Shown here: positions 58,129 to 64,000 of the stretch, in pieces
Numbering within the stretch: the stretch's first letter is position 1
Layout of the letters: every line of letters begins with the position of its first letter
NCBI GenBank assembly: GCA_026415575.1
Contig: JAOAGV010000003.1
Location: 1 to 64,000, forward strand
Direction: 5' to 3'
DNA: 64,000 bases
DNA from: Candidatus Sumerlaeia bacterium
GTDB lineage: Bacteria > Sumerlaeota > Sumerlaeia > JADFCW01
Made by a program: the position numbers and the translations under genes
The notes under the pieces: generated by a model
Database searches by the model: none
What the model saw: the letters and a program-made list of their open reading frames with translations, nothing else
What the model was told of the DNA's origin: nothing

Positions 58129-59436
58129 ATGACCAAAGTTGCGCTGCTTCTGGCGTTCGATCGCGCGTCGTATTTCCAACGGCATCATCCGCCGCTGGCA
58201 CTGGGGTATTTGGCCGCTTATGTGAAGGCGCATGTGCCGGATGTGGACATACGGTTTTTCCTGACGCCGGAAGAAGCCGTGCTGTTCGAGCCGGAGCTTG
58301 TCGGCATTTCGAGCGTAACGCAGAACATCCCGATCGCGGTCGAGATGGCGCAACGGTTGGCCGCCTGCGGCGCACCGCTTGTGCTCGGCGGCATCCACAT
58401 CAGCCTTCTGCCCGAAACCTTGCCGCGGCCGTTTGCCCTTGGAGTTCTTGGCGAAGGCGAACAGACGTTGGCCGATCTGGTCCGATGGCGGAGGCGCGAA
58501 ATCGCCGACCTTGCCTCGGTCGCCGGTCTTGTCATCCGCGACGGCGACCGGCTGATTCAAACCGCGCCGCGGGCGCCGCTGGCCTCGCTCGACACGCTTC
58601 CCTTTCCCGACGTGGTGCTGCTTGGACGTCACTGGGAGGCCGACTATCACAGCCGGATGCTGATGTATTCATCGCGCGGCTGTCCCTACCGGTGCCTGTT
58701 CTGCGCGGGGGCGCGATTCTGGCGGACGTATCGCTGCTTTTCGCCCGAATACGTGGTGCGCGAAATCGAATCGCGCTGTGCGGAGTTCGGGACGCGCTGG
58801 TTTGATTTCTGGGATGATCTTTTCATCGGCGACGAGACGCGGCTGCGCCGGTTTGCGGAGTTGTTCCTCGAACGCGGCCTGCGTGAGAAAGTGATCTTGG
58901 GCTTCAGTGTCCGCTCGAATCTGGTCAGCGGGGAGCGGGCGAGGCTGTTTGCACGGCTGGGTGTCGAGAACGTCAATTTCGGGGCCGAGTCGGGCTGCGA
59001 CCGCGTGCTGCGCGCCATGAACAAGGCGGGCGTAACGGTCGCCGTCAATCAGCGCGCCATTGATCTGCTCCATGATCAGGGCATCTTTGTAAATTGCTCG
59101 TTCGTCTTTGGCTTTCCCGACGAGACCGCCGCCGAGATGGAGCAGACGCTGAACTTTATCGAACGCAACCGCGACAAACTTGCCGACATCGGCTATTTCC
59201 CGCTTCTCCCGTTTCCGGGAACACCCTACTGGGACATGGCGCGGGAACGCGGCATTGTCTCGCTCGACATGGACTGGCGCGCGTTTGAGATGAACTATAG
59301 CGAGATTGACTGGGAGCGGCTGCCGATGCTGGCGGAGAAGGTGGGCCGGAATGAGCTGAAATCCTTCCTCGACCGGGCCAATCAGTTGCGCAACGAGATT
59401 GTCGCAGCGCATTTCCAACGCAGGACGAAACGATAG
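58129..59436 (+). CDS. B12-binding domain radical SAM protein
   Basis: The 435-residue protein has an N-terminal cobalamin-binding domain (HHPPLALGYLAAYV, LVLGGIHISLLPETL) and a radical SAM core with CPYRCLFC near residue 186. FWDDLFIGDETRLRRFAELF follows, and NFGAESGCDRVLRAMNKAGV in the barrel. It is related to but clearly different from the protein at 43731-45176. ATG 58129 has AAGGA close upstream. Reaction unknown; it could methylate or change a lipid or cofactor. Confidence 0.88.
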   Translation: MTKVALLLAFDRASYFQRHHPPLALGYLAAYVKAHVPDVDIRFFLTPEEAVLFEPELVGISSVTQNIPIAVEMAQRLAACGAPLVLGGIHISLLPETLPRPFALGVLGEGEQTLADLVRWRRREIADLASVAGLVIRDGDRLIQTAPRAPLASLDTLPFPDVVLLGRHWEADYHSRMLMYSSRGCPYRCLFCAGARFWRTYRCFSPEYVVREIESRCAEFGTRWFDFWDDLFIGDETRLRRFAELFLERGLREKVILGFSVRSNLVSGERARLFARLGVENVNFGAESGCDRVLRAMNKAGVTVAVNQRAIDLLHDQGIFVNCSFVFGFPDETAAEMEQTLNFIERNRDKLADIGYFPLLPFPGTPYWDMARERGIVSLDMDWRAFEMNYSEIDWERLPMLAEKVGRNELKSFLDRANQLRNEIVAAHFQRRTKR

Positions 59437-59585
59437 GTTTTGGGGTTTTCTTCCTGAAAGCCGGTATCATTGCCTTTTTGGTTTGAGCTTTTTCCCGTTG
59501 CAACGTGTTGAACCGGAGCGCAGAATTCGGTATCAGCCGCCGGCGGAACGGCTGAGGCGGTACTTTCCCGCATGAGACGATACCC

Positions 59586-61436
59586 ATGAATGTGTTATGG
59601 TTCCTGATTCCGGCGATTGTGCTGTTGGTGCTCGCATCCAGAACCTACGGAGTCCATCTGGAAAAAGTTTTCGGCGCAGACGACCGGCGCCCGACGCCGG
59701 CCGCGCGGCACGATGATAACCGCGACCTTGTCCATACCCGCGTGGACGTGGTCTTTGCCCACCATTTTGCCGCCATCGCCGGCAGCGGCCCGATCATCGG
59801 GCCGGTATTTGCTTTGGCGTTCGGCTATCTGCCGGTATGGATGTGGCTCCTGATCGGCGGCGTGTTTTTGGGCGCGGTGCACGACTTCGGCTCGCTGTTT
59901 GTCAGCGTGCGCGAAGGTGCCAAATCCATTCCGACGATTGCGCGCAAGACGCTCGGCAAGGCCGGCTATGTGCTGATGATCCTGTTTTTCCTCTCGATGA
60001 TTGTGCTCGTGACGTCGGTGTTTCTGAATCTTTCGGCGGCGGCGCTGACCAGCAAATACCCGCTCGACAAATTGCGCCTTCCACCCGATCAAACGCTGCT
60101 GCGCACGGTGAGCGAGACCGCGCCGGACGGCACCACGGTGGTGCGGGGTGTGATCGGCGGCATTGCCTCGACGGGCGTTTTTGTGATTACGCTGCTGGCC
60201 ATTCCGCTCGGATACATCCAGCGCCACAAGATTCTCAAGATGCGCTGGGTGCATTTGCTGGGGACGGCCATCTGTGTGGTCTCGATTGTCGTGGGATTCT
60301 GGAAACCGGTCTCGCTTTCGCCCGATGTGTGGAAGATTGTGCTGACGGTGTACACGCTGGTGGCGGCGGGCGTGCCGCTGTGGCTGATCTTGCAGCCTCG
60401 CGACGTGATCAACGTGCAAATCTTGTATGGGGGCATTTTGCTCTTGTTCGGTTCGCTGCTGGTGGGCGGCGCGACGCACCAGTTGATCCTGCCGGCGCCG
60501 GAATTGTCGAATGCGTTGGGGGCGGAAAAAATTGGGATGATCTGGCCGTTCCTGTTTATCACGGTGGCGTGCGGGGCGATCTCCGGGTTCCACTGCATGG
60601 TTTCGGGCGGGACAACCTCGCGGCAGTTGGCGCGCGAGAGCGACATCCGGCGGGTGGCCTACAACAGTATGTTGCTCGAAAGCCTGCTGGCAATCTGCGT
60701 TCTTCTGACGCTGGGTAGCTGTCTGGCGCGGGAGGAGTACTTGCGGATTGTCTGGCCGAGCGCCGAGCAGGTGCAGGCGGGCAACCGGGCGAATCCGGTG
60801 TTTGCATTTGCACTGGCCGCCGGAACGCTGTTCCAGCAGGCATTCGGCATTCCCTTGGCAATCGGCTGCGTTCTGGGCATTTTGACGGTCGAGGGATTCA
60901 TCGTCACGACGCTGGACACGGCGGTGCGGCTGAACCGCTATTTGTTCGAGGAGTTGTGGGACGTGATTTTCGGTCATCGCGTGCCGCCCCTGCTCAAGCA
61001 CTACTGGTTCAACGCCACGTTGTCGGCGGCGTTGATGCTGTGGTTTGCGACGGGAATTAAATTGGACCTCGGATGGCTGCTGTTCGGAACGGCCAATCAG
61101 CTGGTGTCGGCCTTGGCGCTGATTGTAATCACGGTGTGGCTGATGGCGCACGGGCGGCGGTTTATCTATACGCTGGTGCCGATGGTGCTGATGCTGGTAA
61201 CGACGCTGACGGCGCTGATGATGGAGATTTTCGGGACGCATCCGGTGGGACAGACCAAGAACGCGCTGTATCAGGGCAGCGCAATCTTTATGGCCGTTAT
61301 GGCCTTCGGCGTGGTGGCCGTTGTGATTCGAACCATCGTATTCCGCCGCACGCCTGCGGTGCCGCCCGGCGACGAGGCGCCCACGCCGCTGGAAGCCGCC
61401 GGCGAGAAAGAAGAACTCGAAGTCGAAGGCATTTAA
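59586..61436 (+). CDS. cstA: Carbon starvation protein CstA family transporter
   Basis: The 616-residue inner-membrane protein has about 14 to 16 hydrophobic helices. CstA family marks include HHFAAIAGSGPIIGPVFAL, GGVFLGAVHDFGSLFVSVR and CGAISGFHCMVSGGTTSRQL. The family takes up peptides or pyruvate during starvation. The C-terminal tail is acidic and cytosolic (EAAGEKEELEVEGI). The gene stands alone, although plsC follows after only 10 bp. No CRP site was recognised. Confidence 0.93.
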   Translation: MNVLWFLIPAIVLLVLASRTYGVHLEKVFGADDRRPTPAARHDDNRDLVHTRVDVVFAHHFAAIAGSGPIIGPVFALAFGYLPVWMWLLIGGVFLGAVHDFGSLFVSVREGAKSIPTIARKTLGKAGYVLMILFFLSMIVLVTSVFLNLSAAALTSKYPLDKLRLPPDQTLLRTVSETAPDGTTVVRGVIGGIASTGVFVITLLAIPLGYIQRHKILKMRWVHLLGTAICVVSIVVGFWKPVSLSPDVWKIVLTVYTLVAAGVPLWLILQPRDVINVQILYGGILLLFGSLLVGGATHQLILPAPELSNALGAEKIGMIWPFLFITVACGAISGFHCMVSGGTTSRQLARESDIRRVAYNSMLLESLLAICVLLTLGSCLAREEYLRIVWPSAEQVQAGNRANPVFAFALAAGTLFQQAFGIPLAIGCVLGILTVEGFIVTTLDTAVRLNRYLFEELWDVIFGHRVPPLLKHYWFNATLSAALMLWFATGIKLDLGWLLFGTANQLVSALALIVITVWLMAHGRRFIYTLVPMVLMLVTTLTALMMEIFGTHPVGQTKNALYQGSAIFMAVMAFGVVAVVIRTIVFRRTPAVPPGDEAPTPLEAAGEKEELEVEGI

Positions 61437-61446
61437 TTCGGCCACG

Positions 61447-62193
61447 ATGGCAACCGCCGACCACGCTGCCAAACCTGCCGCTGGCCCCATGAGCCGGCCG
61501 CCGAATACTGTTCGCGTGCCGCCGCGCGAGCGGAATCTGTTCGTCAATCTCTTTCGGGCGTTTCTGTGGATTTACCACACCGTGTTTCACGGGTGCCGCT
61601 GGCGCCATGCCGCGCGCGTGCCGATGAGCGGGCCGGTTATCCTCGCACCCAGCCACGCCAGCTGGTATGATCCGCCGATTGTGGCGGTGCCGTTGTGGAG
61701 GCGGGCGTATTATTTCACCAGCGCGAAGTATTTCAAGTTTCCGCTGGGGCCGATCATTCGCTATCTCAACGCGTTTCCGGTGGATTTGGCCAAACGCTTC
61801 GATCTGCGGGCCTACGAGCAGGCGCTCGCGGTGTTGAACGCCGGCGGGATGCTGGTGCTTTTTCCCGAAGGCACGCGCACGTATGACGGGCGGCTGGGGA
61901 AGATTCAGGGGGGCGTGGCGGCACTGGCTTTGGAGACCGGCGCCACCATTGTGCCGGTGTCCATTCTGGGGGCGTTCGAGGCGTGGCCGCGCACGCGCAA
62001 ACTGCCGCGCTGGTGTCGGCCGATCTCGATCAAGTATCACGTGCCGATTCCTGTTGAGCGGACGACAGACCCGCAATTGAAACGCCGGAGGATTGCCGAG
62101 ATTTCGCGGCAGCTGGAGCGTGTGCTGGCCCCGCCGCTGCGTGCATGGAATGATTTGCAGAGAAGGCGCAGGCGGCTTCGCGGGATGGGATGA
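61447..62193 (+). CDS. 1-acyl-sn-glycerol-3-phosphate acyltransferase family
   Basis: The 248-residue PlsC-like enzyme should acylate lysophosphatidate in phospholipid synthesis. It shows the HX4D motif SHASWYDPP, the glycerol-phosphate site VLFPEGTRTYDGRLGKIQGG and IVPVSILGAFEAWPR. A hydrophobic segment near residue 35 may anchor it. A Pro/Ala-rich N-terminus (MATADHAAKPAAGPMSRPP) might be shorter if ATG at the second Met is used. It lies 10 bp after cstA. Confidence 0.88.
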   Translation: MATADHAAKPAAGPMSRPPNTVRVPPRERNLFVNLFRAFLWIYHTVFHGCRWRHAARVPMSGPVILAPSHASWYDPPIVAVPLWRRAYYFTSAKYFKFPLGPIIRYLNAFPVDLAKRFDLRAYEQALAVLNAGGMLVLFPEGTRTYDGRLGKIQGGVAALALETGATIVPVSILGAFEAWPRTRKLPRWCRPISIKYHVPIPVERTTDPQLKRRRIAEISRQLERVLAPPLRAWNDLQRRRRRLRGMG

Positions 62194-62203
62194 GTCGCTC
62201 AAG

Positions 62204-62230
62204 TCGGACGGGTCGGACAACTCGGACAAG
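62204..62230. repeat. Period-9 tandem repeat, three units
   Basis: TCGGACGGG, TCGGACAAC and TCGGACAAG follow each other, with a degenerate unit TCGCTCAAG before them, between plsC and the YprB-like gene. It is nearly identical to the units at 16971-17015. Confidence 0.7.
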
Positions 62231-62245
62231 GTGATTTGTGCAATC

Positions 62246-63211
62246 ATGAAAAGCGATCCTCGGACCACAAAAATTCTCCGGCGAATGCGCGGGCGTGTCT
62301 TTCGCGCCAGCAAGCTTCTGGACCGGCCCGATACGCCGTGGCGAAGACGGCGTCTGCTCGATCTGCTGGATGCGGGCAGCGATCGCACGGTCGCCACGGA
62401 AGCCGGCGGTGTTCTGCATCTGACGCTTCGCGTGCCCTACGGGGCGGCAGAAGCCGCATGCGGCTTGCAGTTTCCGCGATGCGGCCGGCGGGACAAACAG
62501 GCCGATCCTGCGGTCAACCCCTTCGCCGGTTGGGGCGCAACCGTATGCCAACCGCGGGTGATGGCCAAAGCGGCACGCCGGCCTTCGCTGGGCCGAATTC
62601 GGCCGCATCGCATTGTGGTGCTGGATACGGAAACAACCGGACTGCTCGATGAACCGGAGACGGTGCCGTTTCTTGTGGGCTTGGGCTTTTTCGAGCCGGA
62701 GCACTTTGTTGTCGAGCAGTTTTTTATGGAAGATTTTGAGGCCGAGCCGGCGCTGATGAAGTCGCTTGCGCGCCGGATGCGCACGGTTGGCGCCATCCTG
62801 ACCTACAACGGTGGCTCGTTTGATCTGCCCCTTCTGCGGCGGCGATTTACGCTGCAACGGCTGTCGGCGGCCGCGTGGGAGAAAACGCACTGGGATGTGC
62901 TTCTGACGGCGCGGCGACTGTGGAAAGGCGATATTGGTTCATGTTCGCTGACGAACGTCGAACGCGAGGTGTTGGGATTTCGACGCGAACGCGATATTCC
63001 CTCCGACCGCATCCCGCAAGTCTATCGCGACTATCTGGGCGGGCACCGCGCCGGCCGTCTTGCGGCCGTGTTCGATCACAACGCGCAGGATATTCTCTCA
63101 ACCGCCGCCATCGCCGTAACCCTTGGCGCCGTGGCGTGCGATCCTTGCGCCGCTTTGGCGGATGGACTGGCCAGCAAGGCGGCACTGGAACGGTTTGCGG
63201 AGCGGGAGTAA
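62246..63211 (+). CDS. Ribonuclease H-like domain protein, YprB family
   Basis: The 321-residue protein has a DEDD-type exonuclease-like fold. The first acidic motif IVVLDTETTGLLDEPE is followed by LTYNGGSFDLPLLRRRF and the last acidic motif VFDHNAQDILSTAAI. Arg-rich KILRRMRGRVFRASKLLDRP opens the protein. YprB proteins are thought to be 3' exonucleases paired with a helicase, but no helicase gene is near. ATG 62246 is used because the longer frame overlaps plsC. Confidence 0.8.
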   Translation: MKSDPRTTKILRRMRGRVFRASKLLDRPDTPWRRRRLLDLLDAGSDRTVATEAGGVLHLTLRVPYGAAEAACGLQFPRCGRRDKQADPAVNPFAGWGATVCQPRVMAKAARRPSLGRIRPHRIVVLDTETTGLLDEPETVPFLVGLGFFEPEHFVVEQFFMEDFEAEPALMKSLARRMRTVGAILTYNGGSFDLPLLRRRFTLQRLSAAAWEKTHWDVLLTARRLWKGDIGSCSLTNVEREVLGFRRERDIPSDRIPQVYRDYLGGHRAGRLAAVFDHNAQDILSTAAIAVTLGAVACDPCAALADGLASKAALERFAERE

Positions 63212-63306
63212 TTCGCACAGGGAGAGTTTTCAGACTGGACGTTGAGCGCGGCAATGCCACACCATCCGTTGTGGTCGCGCAAGGGTTGTGCGACCGGGCG
63301 AATCGC

Positions 63307-64000
63307 ATGAATGAACCCGCATCCAGTTGTTGCCCCGCCGAAACGGCACGCCGCCGCAGGCCTTACACGATTGTCCAGTTGACCTCGTCGGGCGATATGG
63401 GCGGCACCGAGCGCATGACGCTCGAACTGGCTGCGCGGCTGGATCACAACCTCTTCCATCCGATTGTGCTTTGTCTGGTCGGCGGCGACACGCTGGTCGA
63501 GGAGTGCCGCCGGCGCGGCGTCGAGGCGGAGCATCTGCATTGCCGCCATCCGCTGGACTGGCGCGCGTGGCGGCGCTATGCGGACATTCTGCGCACACGG
63601 GGCGTGTCGTTGGTGCATCTATACGGCCTGCGGGCCAACATTCCGGGGCGCCATCTGGCCCGGCGTGCGAAAGTCGGCTGCGTGGTGGCGGGCATTCGCA
63701 GCACCGATCCGTGGCGCCGATGGTATCATGTGTGGCTGGATCGCTGGACGGCGCGATATGTGGATGTGTTTGTGTCCAATTCAGAAGCGGGACGGCAGGC
63801 GGCGATTCGGCGCGAGCGCATTCCGGGCGATCGTATCAAAGTGATTCCGAACGGTGTCGAGATGCCGCCGGCCGTGAGTTTTGATGCTGCCGCACTGCGC
63901 CGGAAGTTCGGTCTGTCCGAACACGATGGCCCCGTGCTGGCAGTGGTGGCCAATCTGGGGCCGGAGAAACGCCACCGCGATTTGATTGATGCCGTTGCAT
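63307..64000 (+). CDS. Glycosyltransferase family 4, 5' part (runs off the window)
   Basis: The first 231 residues of a GT-B enzyme are visible: TIVQLTSSGDMGGTERMTLE, LCLVGGDTLVEECRRRGVEA, SNSEAGRQAAI, RIKVIPNGVEMPP and VVANLGPEKRHRDLIDAVA, the usual family 4 start and acceptor-side motifs. The EX7E donor motif lies beyond position 64000. The start at ATG 63307 is the most likely. Confidence 0.87.
   Translation, partial: MNEPASSCCPAETARRRRPYTIVQLTSSGDMGGTERMTLELAARLDHNLFHPIVLCLVGGDTLVEECRRRGVEAEHLHCRHPLDWRAWRRYADILRTRGVSLVHLYGLRANIPGRHLARRAKVGCVVAGIRSTDPWRRWYHVWLDRWTARYVDVFVSNSEAGRQAAIRRERIPGDRIKVIPNGVEMPPAVSFDAAALRRKFGLSEHDGPVLAVVANLGPEKRHRDLIDAVA

Noticed and set aside
59595-61547. 650-codon minus-strand ORF opposite cstA
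   Set aside because: The product is low-complexity His/Arg/Gln-rich sequence, which is the complement of hydrophobic helices in cstA.

Overview
The window is a GC-rich chromosomal segment (roughly 60% G+C by eye) from an uncultivated-looking, polysaccharide-degrading, Gram-negative-type bacterium. Two formylglycine-type sulfatases, a PL11-like rhamnogalacturonan lyase, a Tat-exported Gfo/Idh/MocA protein, a ThuA-like protein, a lone pseudopilin, a bactofilin, a LTD-CotH protein and many dispersed palindromic intergenic repeats fit the PVC superphylum or neighbouring phyla (Lentisphaerota, Kiritimatiellota, Hydrogenedentota, Sumerlaeota). The sequence alone does not let me choose among these.

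Layout. 1-560: end of a CRISPR array (36-bp repeats, 30-bp spacer) and a type II-like cas2, with no cas1 or cas9 beside it. 962-6058: exported rhamnogalacturonan lyase, sulfatase, medium-chain dehydrogenase. 6336-10271: trmL, then an FHA-GAF-sigma54 activator followed by a Ser/Thr kinase with TPRs. 10472-15871: ThuA-like protein, then carB in two pieces. A two-gene module (small DUF6922-like protein plus AbiEii-type nucleotidyltransferase) lies exactly between the pieces, and the nucleotidyltransferase stop codon overlaps the start of the second carB piece. The carB leader holds two terminator-like hairpins. 15849-19534 (minus): flippase-like protein, larC, serS. 19795-24305: Gfo/Idh protein and an ABC sugar importer without its ATPase. 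24318-28033 (minus): two glycosyltransferases, bactofilin, lipoprotein. 28261-33334: ABC-2 permease, HAD hydrolase, argS, second sulfatase.

33475-43587 is a compact plus-strand cluster with several 4-base start/stop overlaps: a YdjM-like membrane protein, four different cytosolic alkaline-phosphatase-superfamily enzymes that all end in an LGY(L/M)D tail, two glycosyltransferases and an SDR. A B12-binding radical SAM protein and fmt follow on the minus strand. 46582-58038 holds a GntR regulator, a group of exported proteins (LamG-FN3, pseudopilin, duplicated-domain FN3 protein, LTD-CotH) and then sugar-acid genes (UxaA small and large parts, Ldh-type oxidoreductase). Three of the four exported proteins end in the same RW(E/Q)xY motif. 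The right end has a second B12 radical SAM enzyme, cstA, plsC, a YprB-like nuclease and a truncated glycosyltransferase.

The main points of interest are the toxin-antitoxin-like module inside split carB with its structured leader, the shared C-terminal RW(E/Q)xY motif, the four-paralogue phosphohydrolase/glycosyltransferase cluster, and a family of 9-bp-period tandem repeats that lies between genes and has entered one coding sequence in frame. No tRNA or rRNA gene, insertion sequence or prophage was recognised.
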